A model generated the notes under the pieces. It saw only the letters and a program-made list of their open reading frames with translations, was not told the origin of the DNA and searched no databases. From positions 140,126-204,125 of the forward strand of contig CAKTYZ010000004.1 of NCBI GenBank assembly GCA_934635225.1: a DNA stretch of 64,000 bases. Reading direction: 5' to 3'. Shown in pieces: positions 42,272 to 50,811 of this stretch. The position numbers and the translations under genes were made by a program. The DNA is from an uncultured Kiritimatiellota bacterium (GTDB lineage: Bacteria > Verrucomicrobiota > Kiritimatiellia > RFP12 > UBA1067). Every line of letters begins with the position of its first letter. Within the stretch, counting starts at the first letter, position 1.

Positions 42272-44893
42272 CTATTTTTCTTTCTTGTCTTTATTTACGC
42301 TCTTCTGCACAGCTACAGTCGCAGGATTGCCGGTAAACTCCAAGTCGTGCACCAGCGCAATCGTCGCCCCTTCGCCATTGACACCATCGCAAAGAGCCGG
42401 CGAGAGATTGCCAAACGACCTCAACGGCGGAACATCCACGCGTTGTTGCAGTTTGCCATCGACATAAAGCGCGAGTTGTCGAGCCGTCCGCTCTACGTCT
42501 ATTACCGACTTTTGTCTTATCGGTAAGGGCTGCCGCGAAACGACTTCATAAGAAAACTCTGGCGTAATTCCACGCCCACTGCCTCCATTGAGAGTGACCT
42601 TGATTCTTCCATCGGCCAATAGCGAGAATTCGGGTCCTTCATTCCAACCGTTCTTTGTGATTATCTGGCGCTCGACAACTTGCTTTGCCAACGGCGTCAG
42701 CGTCAGGGTCATTCGAAACGTTCCCATGGGCCAGCGCCGTTGTGGCAAAACAGGACGCCTTGTCGTCGTCTTTCCGAACTCGAAACGTTCCTCTCGAAAG
42801 CAATAAGGAGATACCTTGGTTTTCACAACGCGCGTTTTACTCACAGGCAAATTGGCCTCTGAAGTCAAGAATGGATAATCATCCGGCATCCCCGAGGCGC
42901 TACTCGTGTGGTCGAGCGTGACCGGCGTCTCGATAACTTCCATGACTACAGGTTTGCTCGTCTTCGAAAACGGATAACGAACCAGCGTCTCGCCGAATGT
43001 GCCGTCAGCGAACTCAAACTCTACCCAATACGCATCCGTCGGACGAGGCTCTTTCGACCAGACGGAAAGATGAAGTTCCCCATTGCAAGTCCCGAGTGGT
43101 GGCATATCATACATTGTGCCATCTGATGCAAGGCGGATTCGCCCAAGCCCAGCCTCAAGTTCTCCTCCTTTCAACAACTCGAAAGGCTTGAAACTCAGCT
43201 GCGACCCTGCAGTCGAAAAGGCGAGTTCCGTCTCGGGACTGGTCTCGATTCGCGCCGTGAACCGCATCCATTCAGGAGTACACCTTGAAAAGATTGACTG
43301 CTCATTCCAATTGAAAAACAGCGATCCGTTTTTATCGAAACTTTTGACCGCCTGCGCGATTCGCCCGTTCTTCACCGACAACTTGACCTCATGCTCACCT
43401 GAAAAGAACACTGGCAGGACAGTCTCTTTCTTCCGCGCAAAGTAGGTAACGGGAAGCTCGTTGCAGTAGAGCACCGCTCGCTTCAAGTCTGCCGAGCCAG
43501 CCAATGCGCACGTGCCTTCAAGAACTCCATCCTTCCAACCAAGTTGAAGCGTCGCGTCAATCTCGCGCCGGTCACGCTCGGAAACCTTGACCGTCTCGCC
43601 GTTTTTCAAACAAGTCGTCACCAAGAAAGCCGCTGGCAGTCGAAAAGTCCGTTTCTTTCCGCGTCTTGAGACAGTAAACTCGGGCACAAGTGCCGGTGTT
43701 GCCGCAAGGTTTGCAGTCGGCACAAGCCACTCTTCCCTTCCCCAGTTGGTTGCAATCTGCCGCGAAGCGAGCGCACACACCTCATGTCCATTTATATCCA
43801 AGAGCCGACCACAAACCTTGACCGCTCCCTTCTCTGCCGCCGGAAGGCGCACCGCCTCTATACGCAATAGCGAACCCACCAATGTCTCGCGCAAATACGC
43901 GAATTGAATCTCTGCCTCCTTGGCTGGCTCCTCTCCCTTGAATTCGCGCGACATGGCGCGAATCATCGCTGGATTTGCCGTTGTCAGCCTTCGCGTCTGC
44001 AATGTCGTCTCATCGTGATCGTTCCAAGTCGTAATGTGCAACCATTGCGCTTTCAGCGTCTGCGCACAATCATACCGCCGCAACAGCGTATCGAACCCGC
44101 GGAATGGCTGGTAATAACTGCAACGTCCATTCAACCAACCTCCATAATAGCCTGGCCACAGACATGGCATGAACATCGCGCCATGGTTTTTGCAGAAAGC
44201 GTCGGTCTCCTGCAACTCTTGCTCCAACGACTTATGATTCGTCCATGCCGCACCATTGATCGAGAAGTAATAAGCGCCTTCAAAGAGTCCGGCGTAAGGT
44301 AGCAGTTTTTCATCGGAATATGCCGTAAAGCCCTGCTCGACATTGGCGATCACCCAGATAGGGTAGCCTGCTTCGGCGCAACCCCTACGAATCTCCCGCC
44401 ACTCCTCTGGCGACCAGGCAAAATAAGTATAAGTGCTGATGACATACCGATCTTTCCACTTCGGATAGTTGGGATGGTCACCATAAGTAGAGAGCATTTT
44501 GACCAATTCCCTCACTTGTTGCTCAACCGGAATCTTCGCATCAAGACAAATGCCGAACTGGAAAGGCGTCCCTTCGGCAGCTTTGAGAAACGGTCGCAAA
44601 TCCCAAAAGGACGTTTCGCCACCCTCGTGCGCCACCATGTCATTGAAGAAGCCATCGATACCCTGATCGAGCGCCCGCAAAACCTCTGCACGAAACGGAT
44701 CGCTCCCGACTTCACATTGCGGAAAATCATAGAACCGCTCGACCATCTGCGACGCATTGTCGGGCGTCAACCAAGGAACGTAGTGCGCCCAAACCATTTT
44801 ACGTCCGGAGACGTCAGCGGCTACGGATGTCAGAACCAGGGCGACCACGCTAAGCGCGGTCGCCCATATTGAAATATTCTTCTTGTTATTCAT
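42272..44893 (-). CDS. GH71-like secreted glycosidase, paralogue without esterase domain
   Basis: 873 residues with a signal peptide (SVAADVSG). It aligns by eye along its length with the first about 870 residues of 36470-40063, including KMVWAHYVPW, DQGIDGFFNDMVAHEGG, MPCLWPGYYGGW and WNDHDETTLQTRRL. The C-terminus stops before the SGNH domain, after the DLEFTGNP segment, with a Lys-rich tail. The DNA is visibly less GC-rich than the other copy, suggesting separate acquisition or longer independent drift. It lies 11 bp after the tandem SUMF1 gene. Confidence 0.82.
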   Translation of the reverse strand: MNNKKNISIWATALSVVALVLTSVAADVSGRKMVWAHYVPWLTPDNASQMVERFYDFPQCEVGSDPFRAEVLRALDQGIDGFFNDMVAHEGGETSFWDLRPFLKAAEGTPFQFGICLDAKIPVEQQVRELVKMLSTYGDHPNYPKWKDRYVISTYTYFAWSPEEWREIRRGCAEAGYPIWVIANVEQGFTAYSDEKLLPYAGLFEGAYYFSINGAAWTNHKSLEQELQETDAFCKNHGAMFMPCLWPGYYGGWLNGRCSYYQPFRGFDTLLRRYDCAQTLKAQWLHITTWNDHDETTLQTRRLTTANPAMIRAMSREFKGEEPAKEAEIQFAYLRETLVGSLLRIEAVRLPAAEKGAVKVCGRLLDINGHEVCALASRQIATNWGREEWLVPTANLAATPALVPEFTVSRRGKKRTFRLPAAFLVTTCLKNGETVKVSERDRREIDATLQLGWKDGVLEGTCALAGSADLKRAVLYCNELPVTYFARKKETVLPVFFSGEHEVKLSVKNGRIAQAVKSFDKNGSLFFNWNEQSIFSRCTPEWMRFTARIETSPETELAFSTAGSQLSFKPFELLKGGELEAGLGRIRLASDGTMYDMPPLGTCNGELHLSVWSKEPRPTDAYWVEFEFADGTFGETLVRYPFSKTSKPVVMEVIETPVTLDHTSSASGMPDDYPFLTSEANLPVSKTRVVKTKVSPYCFREERFEFGKTTTRRPVLPQRRWPMGTFRMTLTLTPLAKQVVERQIITKNGWNEGPEFSLLADGRIKVTLNGGSGRGITPEFSYEVVSRQPLPIRQKSVIDVERTARQLALYVDGKLQQRVDVPPLRSFGNLSPALCDGVNGEGATIALVHDLEFTGNPATVAVQKSVNKDKKEK

Positions 44894-44904
44894 CGTCTAA
44901 TTGC

Positions 44905-47478
44905 TCAATTCTCTTGATTGCTCCCCTCAGGCAACACACGGCCTCCATTCGGCCACCTACCTGAAATCGGCGTGATTGGCCGGAACTGCCCAGATAAACC
45001 ACAGCAATAATCAAGGGAGCCATCATATCGCGCAGCACTGCGGCCATACTCTACCCCGTACGCACCATTGCCGCCACGCCACACGCGCGAACTGCCCGAG
45101 ACTGGTCCAATAGGATCTGTCGCTTCAGCCGCTGAAAATGGGGCATACCAATCGAGCACAAGTTCCCACAAGCAGCCTATCAAATCGTAAATTCCCCAGG
45201 CGTTCCCTTTTTTAAGACCCACTTCATGCGCCTTATTATCGCTATTTTGTTGATACCACGCATAGTCCGAAGTTCCACTTATACCATCGCTGCAATAAAA
45301 CGCTGTGCCTGTCCCTGCACGGCAAAGATACTCCCACTGTGCGTCGGTCGGCAGATCGAAGTCGCGCCCTGCCAAAGCGGATAGCTTGCCGAGATAGCTA
45401 TCAGCCGTCACGAAATGTCCGTCAGTAGGCCAATCCGTCCCTTTCCCACGAATAGCATCCCATCCGCGCTGTGGAGTCGGGGTGTAGGCTATCGCGTCTT
45501 TATCGTAGAACTCACTCCACCAGGACCAGCCCCACTCGTTAAGTGCCTTGCCAGTCATAAGCGCGAGTTGACCGCAGGTAACTGGATAAACTGCACAATA
45601 GAAGTCTTCCTTTTCGAACGTCACGTAATGCTGCGTCTCATAGCCATTACCCCAACGATGCTCTTCCGTCTCAGGCGAACCCATGCACCATTTTACACCC
45701 TGTGCTGGAATCCGACGCATCGCCATGAGCTCATACTTATAGATACGATTGGTAATGCCTCCGTACGGCAGTGCGGCAGCCGATACATAGTAACGCTCGC
45801 GCGAACCTGTAGAGCCGCGAATACCATTAGCGCGCAGGTCAATTACGAGGTAATCAGGCGGATTTGTATCATCCCACTTTTTCACCACAAGGCGAATCGC
45901 CCCATCGTCAAAAACCTTCCCAGGCCACACCTCGTCCGCACGCCAGTACACCTTTTTCCCGTCACCAGCCGGCACGCGGCAGTTGACGTCGCCAAAGACA
46001 TCCGTCAAGTACTCGTCGCCAATTGAAACCCAATCAGATTCATCAGCTGTAGCAACGCCTGTGCGGTTTGTCTGAACATCGACCGTTACGATTGTGTCAC
46101 GATCGAGTGAATATTCTGCCGTCAACATCCTGTTATCTTGCTTCGTCGGCCAAACAAGTCCGACTGGAGCAATCAGCCGCACGCCCGCTTTCTGTGAAAA
46201 TACATTATTTATTTCGTCACGAAATGCACAACGCACGTATTTGGCCTCATAGTCATATGAACAGCCGCGAACGACGCGAATTGAACCTTCCGATGGGCCA
46301 ATCGGGTCGATTACTGGCTCAGTACCAAGATTGGCTGTGTAGTAATCTTGACAGCATTCCCACACGCTTCCAAGCATATCATACAATCCCCATGCATTCG
46401 GACGCAACTTGCCAACTTCGTTTGCATGCGGCCATTCTTCCCCCTCAAATTTACTATTGTCTCTATGCCAAGCAATAGAATCCGTATCTGCATCATAGCG
46501 GGAACCAGTAGTTCCGGCACGACAGCAATACTCCCACTGCGCTTCGGTCGGCAAATCGAATTCTACTCCCGTTCGATTACGAAGCTGACCGCAAACCGAC
46601 AAGTCGTCGACTGAATGCCCGTCAGCCGGCCAAGCAACCGACTCTCCGCGGCTCCTTTTCCAATCGTTGACAATAACAGCGACATAATTGGAATTGACTC
46701 CACCAACGATGTTGTGGTGTTGAAAGAGCGTGTAGTCATAGCCGTAGCGATTATCCAATTGTATGTCCCTAATACCATAGGGATCGCCATCGAACCAATT
46801 ACCGATATTTAGCGTCTGTCCAATCGTCAATGGATAAACCGCCATATAAAAGTCTGGCTCACTGAATGTCACGTTATGCGGAACTTCCTTATCGGTGCTC
46901 GACGGCGTTCCCATGCGAAACGTCTTCCCGCGCGCCTTGATTAGACGCATGGCCATGAAGTCTGTGCGATAAACGTTATTTTGCACATTATCCGCCTCGG
47001 GGAAAGCATTTGTCGAAACGTAGTACCTGACGCGAGGATCTTCCGTCGATCGGTTTTGATCCCGCCGAAGGTCGACCACCATATAGTCTGGCGGCGCGTC
47101 CGTTGTCCAAGCTTTTACAACTGCGCGACAGGAGCCATTGCGCATCATAAACCCAGGCATAATCTCTTCCACATTCCAAGTAATGACTTTATCCTCGGAA
47201 TCGGACGGAGATATCAATTTGTTGACATCGCCGGCGACATTGCGAAAGTTCGCTTCACCAATTGAAATCCAGCCTGAATCATTGTTTGTTGCTTTTCCAT
47301 TAACATTCGTTTGAATGTCGACCGTAACAATCGCCGGACTGCCGGTCAGACGATAACTAATTGTCGCCGGTGACGAGAATTTTTGGGAAAAAGTCACTGA
47401 TTCACGAGCTATGAAAGGAGCCTCCGCAAATGTTGCAACAGATAATGCGGCAGAGCAAAGAAATGTCAATACTTTCAT
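44905..47478 (-). CDS. Secreted protein with two tandem SUMF1-fold units
   Basis: 857 residues with a signal peptide (ATFAEAPF). Two consecutive units of about 400 residues each contain an Ig-like part (GDVNKLI and GDVNCRV) and an FGE-type domain with F(D)LPT(E/D)AQWEYCCRAGTTG or WEYLCRAGTG, NAWG(L/I)YD and RVVRG(C)S or RVWRGGN. It is a doubled version of the 40343-41620 protein. Many catalytic-fold positions vary between units, which fits binding rather than enzymatic duty. AAGGAG precedes the ATG. Confidence 0.85.
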   Translation of the reverse strand: MKVLTFLCSAALSVATFAEAPFIARESVTFSQKFSSPATISYRLTGSPAIVTVDIQTNVNGKATNNDSGWISIGEANFRNVAGDVNKLISPSDSEDKVITWNVEEIMPGFMMRNGSCRAVVKAWTTDAPPDYMVVDLRRDQNRSTEDPRVRYYVSTNAFPEADNVQNNVYRTDFMAMRLIKARGKTFRMGTPSSTDKEVPHNVTFSEPDFYMAVYPLTIGQTLNIGNWFDGDPYGIRDIQLDNRYGYDYTLFQHHNIVGGVNSNYVAVIVNDWKRSRGESVAWPADGHSVDDLSVCGQLRNRTGVEFDLPTEAQWEYCCRAGTTGSRYDADTDSIAWHRDNSKFEGEEWPHANEVGKLRPNAWGLYDMLGSVWECCQDYYTANLGTEPVIDPIGPSEGSIRVVRGCSYDYEAKYVRCAFRDEINNVFSQKAGVRLIAPVGLVWPTKQDNRMLTAEYSLDRDTIVTVDVQTNRTGVATADESDWVSIGDEYLTDVFGDVNCRVPAGDGKKVYWRADEVWPGKVFDDGAIRLVVKKWDDTNPPDYLVIDLRANGIRGSTGSRERYYVSAAALPYGGITNRIYKYELMAMRRIPAQGVKWCMGSPETEEHRWGNGYETQHYVTFEKEDFYCAVYPVTCGQLALMTGKALNEWGWSWWSEFYDKDAIAYTPTPQRGWDAIRGKGTDWPTDGHFVTADSYLGKLSALAGRDFDLPTDAQWEYLCRAGTGTAFYCSDGISGTSDYAWYQQNSDNKAHEVGLKKGNAWGIYDLIGCLWELVLDWYAPFSAAEATDPIGPVSGSSRVWRGGNGAYGVEYGRSAARYDGSLDYCCGLSGQFRPITPISGRWPNGGRVLPEGSNQEN

Positions 47479-47493
47479 GTCTTGTCTCCTTAT

Positions 47494-47790
47494 TTAATTA
47501 TAAATAATAAGCATACCACGAATTACAGTGCAGACCGATGCCCAAAAATCTGACACCCTTGTATCTAAAGAACGAAGGAAAGTACTTTCGACTGGTGCTG
47601 TCCAAGTCTGACTGTCGCGAATTGTTGTATCAAGACCAATCCAATGGGGGGGCTCTTCAGCAACAGCCGATGCCGAGATACATATTAAAATTCCAGCAAG
47701 CAATAAACGTTTAGCGAGGCTTACCCCCCTGGGGGTATCGGTCTCAAGCAAAAATTGCTCAAGTTCAATCTTAGAGTTCTTTTTGAGCAT
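47494..47790 (-). CDS. Small membrane-anchored or secreted protein
   Basis: 98 residues. A charged lead of about 28 residues precedes a hydrophobic segment (LLLAGILICISASAVAEE), so the protein has an uncleaved anchor or a long signal peptide. The mature part contains GLDTTIRDSQTW and SLDTRVSDFW and ends RGMLIIYN. The LDTT/LDT-type pattern and hydrophobic end faintly resemble the 84-residue protein at 40070-40324 from the parallel module. It is the first gene downstream of the palindromic operator at 47875-47890. The function is unknown. Confidence 0.6.
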   Translation of the reverse strand: MLKKNSKIELEQFLLETDTPRGVSLAKRLLLAGILICISASAVAEEPPHWIGLDTTIRDSQTWTAPVESTFLRSLDTRVSDFWASVCTVIRGMLIIYN

Positions 47791-47874
47791 ATTTTTATCC
47801 CTTTCCTTATTTTATGAAGGCATTGTTGAAATGATGACCCCTCGCCGTCACTCCGCAAAATCCTATCACAAGTT

Positions 47875-47890
47875 TACAATAGGTATTGTA
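47875..47890 (-). promoter_or_regulatory. Palindromic operator over a -10 box
   Basis: TACAATAGGTATTGTA is a perfect 7-bp inverted repeat with a 2-bp centre. The minus-strand TACAAT at 47890-47885 is the likely -10 for the 47790-42272 operon, with TTACGC 17 bp upstream as a weak -35. The overlap suggests repression by a dimeric protein. Confidence 0.45.
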
Positions 47891-47932
47891 TCACATTTCT
47901 GTTGAACGCGTAAGAGGGCGCATCTGCGTAAT

Positions 47933-48091
47933 TCACCGCACTCTACTTCCGGATGGGTACAGTGAATCAGGCGAGGATCCCGGCCTATGACCTGCTGCGT
48001 CCTGCGTCATGACGACGTTCGACACGTCCGGCGCCGCACACGCGACCGAAGCCGACAGGGCGAACAGTCCCGCAATCAGAGTTCTCTTCAT
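47933..48091 (-). pseudogene. Truncated copy of the SUMF1-fold gene 5' end
   Basis: The signal peptide and first codons match 41620-41526 (MKRTLIAGLFALSASVACA...), then the frame leaves the homologous region at 47997 and stops at 47933. It is a 52-codon remnant left by the duplication, with its promoter intact. Confidence 0.75.
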
Positions 48092-48222
48092 TTTTCGTAG
48101 CCTTTCTGTTTGAGTGTAATGTGGACAAGACGCCCTTCGCCTTTTTCACGCTTTGTATTATACCAAATTGGCGCGAAGGTAAAGAGACAAATCAAGAACA
48201 AAAGAGAGACAGATCAGGAACT
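47997..48222. repeat. Direct repeat, copy 2 (226 bp)
   Basis: Partner of 41526-41752, same orientation. Recombination between the copies would delete 41753-47996 plus one repeat and leave an intact SUMF1-fold gene with its promoter. Confidence 0.9.
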
Positions 48223-48240
48223 CACCTGACGGTCAAGACT

Positions 48241-49458
48241 TCAATAGAGAAACCCGAAGAGCCACAGCGGAATGCGATTTCCGCGACCGACTTCCGTTTC
48301 ATCGACCGCAAGGTAGCTGCGCGGGATGCCGGCAATCTGGTCGAAGCCCTTGCCCGCGCCACCGACTTCAAAGAGGTCTTGTCCGTTGGCAAGGAAATCC
48401 CCCTTTCGCGGACAGGACAGCTCGTTGCGCAATCCAACCTGGTTATTGAAAAAGGCTTCGCGAATCGTACCGGTGTCCGGCTCGCTGGACAGCGCGTACA
48501 TCAGGTTCGGATTGTCGCAGAAGATCTTGTTGGGCGACCCCAGATGCTTGAGCGATTCCGCGTCTTCCGCCAGAAGCCCCAGCAACCCCGCCCTGCGCAA
48601 GGCGTAAAGGACTTTGACGCCGAGTTTCCGATCCATTTCGAGGTTGCGGCACAAGGCCGTGATGTTGGGCGTCTGCGGCGTTGACGCGGCGAGAATCGTG
48701 AGCATGCGCCGCGCCTTGCGCACGGTCTCGGGGGTTACGTCTTCAGTCTTCGTCAAGTCAACGTCAAGGACTTGGTTGACGACCTGCAGCAGCCGTTGCG
48801 TGAAATGGCTTGGATCCTCGCGAAAGAACGGATAATAGCCGATTTTCAGGTATCGTTCAAACGCAGGGATGACCTTCAGGCGTGCGCTGATGCGTTCGGC
48901 CGTCGCGACATGCTCCTGGAGCAGCCCGTTCAGCGTCAGGGGTGCAACGTCAAGAAGGCCTTCGAGCTTGAGGTATTCGCGAAAGGAAAGGCCGGACAGC
49001 GCGTAGGCCACCTGTCGGCGCGAGAGGTCGCCTTGTCCTGCGGCAAGCCGCAGGATGGACGAGCCCGTGTAGGCGATGCGCAGTTCCTTGAAATTGTCGT
49101 AGAGATTCTTGACGAGACGTTGCCAATCCGGCAGATAGTGTATTTCGTCAATCAGAATCCGCGTTCCACCATGTTGCACATGATAATTGACGAGGTCATA
49201 GATCTCCAAGGCATTCAGCCACAGGTTATCCATCGAGACATACAGGGCTGTCTTGGCTTCGGACGGATTCTCCTTGAGGAACTGCAAGAACATCGTCGTC
49301 TTGCCGACACCGCGCGGACCGCTCAGCGCAAGGAGGCGCACAGACCAGTCAAGTTCAGCCGTCAAATAGCGATGGAACGAGCAGTCCGTTTCGCGGACAA
49401 GCTTGTCGGAGATATCATAGACAGCCTGAATTGCACGATTATTCATTTTATCATCCAT
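48241..49458 (-). CDS. AAA_14/DUF4143-type ATPase
   Basis: 405 residues. Walker A GPRGVGKTT (about 46-54), Walker B RILIDEIHYLPDW, sensor-like AYTGSSILRLAAG and a C-terminal DUF4143-type region (SGLSFREYLKLE, TLNGLLQEH, LRRAGLL) are visible. These orphan ATPases are common in anaerobes and often mobile; their role is unknown, with a DNA-related or toxin-like function suspected. No good ribosome site is seen before ATG 49458; an internal ATG lies four codons later. It sits directly beside direct-repeat copy 2. Confidence 0.85.
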   Translation of the reverse strand: MDDKMNNRAIQAVYDISDKLVRETDCSFHRYLTAELDWSVRLLALSGPRGVGKTTMFLQFLKENPSEAKTALYVSMDNLWLNALEIYDLVNYHVQHGGTRILIDEIHYLPDWQRLVKNLYDNFKELRIAYTGSSILRLAAGQGDLSRRQVAYALSGLSFREYLKLEGLLDVAPLTLNGLLQEHVATAERISARLKVIPAFERYLKIGYYPFFREDPSHFTQRLLQVVNQVLDVDLTKTEDVTPETVRKARRMLTILAASTPQTPNITALCRNLEMDRKLGVKVLYALRRAGLLGLLAEDAESLKHLGSPNKIFCDNPNLMYALSSEPDTGTIREAFFNNQVGLRNELSCPRKGDFLANGQDLFEVGGAGKGFDQIAGIPRSYLAVDETEVGRGNRIPLWLFGFLY

Positions 49459-49557
49459 TTTTGATTAGGTTTAAAAACCATATATTTTTCAATAATATAG
49501 GGTTTCTGCACCCCATATTATCTCATATTCTTCGTCATCCGACAACCCACCCAACGT

Positions 49558-50787
49558 TCAGAAGAGCCCGACAGTCACGTCTTGCGTCCGCGCCTTCAGC
49601 CACGCGCCGATCGTCAAGCCCGTGACCTTCTTGAACACACGGCGGAGGTCTTCCGGGGACGCGAACCCGCAGGCGTCGGCGAGCGCATACTGCTTCATCG
49701 CCGGCGACTGCCGCAGGACCTGACGGACGGCCTCGACCTGCACGCGCTGGATCTCCGCAAGGAGCGTCCGTCCGGTCACGCGCGCAAACACGCGATCCAG
49801 AAAGCGGCGGCTGCAGTCGAACTGCGCCGCGACATCCGCCGACGAGATTCCCTCGCACGCGTGGACGCGGATGAACTCCAGCGCCATCGCGACGCGCCGG
49901 TCGCCGCAACCGCCGCGGCTGGAGGACGCGCGACGCACAAGCCCGACCAGGCCGAAGCGGACGCTCTCAAGCCGCTTGCGCGGATTCGCCAGCCGCGCGT
50001 CCAGAAGCTTCGCCGCCAGAAACCCCGCCGCCCACATGTCCTGCTGGACGGACGAGAGCGTCGGCACGGTGTGTTCGCAGATCCGCGCGTCGTTGTCCAC
50101 CGCGACCACCGCCAGCTCGCGCGGGACGTCAATCCCCGCGCTCTTCGCCATCGCCAGCACCTGCCGCCCGATCAGGTCGTTCACGGCGAACAGGGCGCAC
50201 GGACGCGGCAGACGCACGAGCCAGGCCTTGAGCTCGTCCAGATACGCCTGTTCGCCCGACTCCGCCTGCGGACAGGCGAACACCGACACGTCGCATCCGC
50301 CCTGCCGCATGACGGAGACGAACGCCTCCTCCCGCTCGATGCTCCACGTGCGCCGCCGGTGGACGCTCGGCACGATGGCGGCGTGCCGCCAGCCGAAGGA
50401 CAGCAGCTCCTTCGCCGCACAGCGGACGACCGCCTCGGAATCGCTCGACACGCAGAGCCATTCGCCGTCCATATCCTTCGGCGAGATGTCGAGGAAGACA
50501 GTCGTCCGCGCGTCGAACATCTGCGGCAGGTAAGCAATGGCCTCCGTGCCGAGCTCGACAAGGCAGCCGACCGGATGCCAAAACGCCAACGACTGCCGCA
50601 CGACGTCAGCCGGTGATTTCTGCGGCGCATTCTCCCATGTGTCCATGAACGCGGCGCCATGTTCAATCAGCTGAATCTGCCACCCGTGCTGACGGGCATA
50701 GTCATAGACGCCATTCATCATGTCATTGCTCAACTCGAACAATGACGACTTGAAAAGCAGCACAATCGGGGACTTTGTCGTTTTCAT
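49558..50787 (-). CDS. XylR-type regulator (LacI-like sensor plus AraC HTH)
   Basis: 409 residues. The sugar-sensor domain occupies about 1-290 (ALFAVNDLIGRQVLAMAKSA, VVAVDNDARICEHTVPTLSS). The AraC HTH pair follows (ISSADVAAQFDCSRRFLDRVF and KQYALADACGFASPEDLRRVFKK). Same architecture as 24821-26023, but it lies downstream of a metallophosphoesterase gene (24-bp gap) rather than a hydrolase. Its target may be elsewhere or the nearby glycogen branching gene; that is inference. Confidence 0.9.
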   Translation of the reverse strand: MKTTKSPIVLLFKSSLFELSNDMMNGVYDYARQHGWQIQLIEHGAAFMDTWENAPQKSPADVVRQSLAFWHPVGCLVELGTEAIAYLPQMFDARTTVFLDISPKDMDGEWLCVSSDSEAVVRCAAKELLSFGWRHAAIVPSVHRRRTWSIEREEAFVSVMRQGGCDVSVFACPQAESGEQAYLDELKAWLVRLPRPCALFAVNDLIGRQVLAMAKSAGIDVPRELAVVAVDNDARICEHTVPTLSSVQQDMWAAGFLAAKLLDARLANPRKRLESVRFGLVGLVRRASSSRGGCGDRRVAMALEFIRVHACEGISSADVAAQFDCSRRFLDRVFARVTGRTLLAEIQRVQVEAVRQVLRQSPAMKQYALADACGFASPEDLRRVFKKVTGLTIGAWLKARTQDVTVGLF

Positions 50788-50811
50788 CGTCGCAGAAGCC
50801 CCTTTTCGCGC

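Noticed and set aside
40343..47478. SUMF1-fold genes as sulfatase-maturing enzymes
   Set aside because: They are secreted, carry Ig-like domains, one is doubled, and no sulfatase is nearby.
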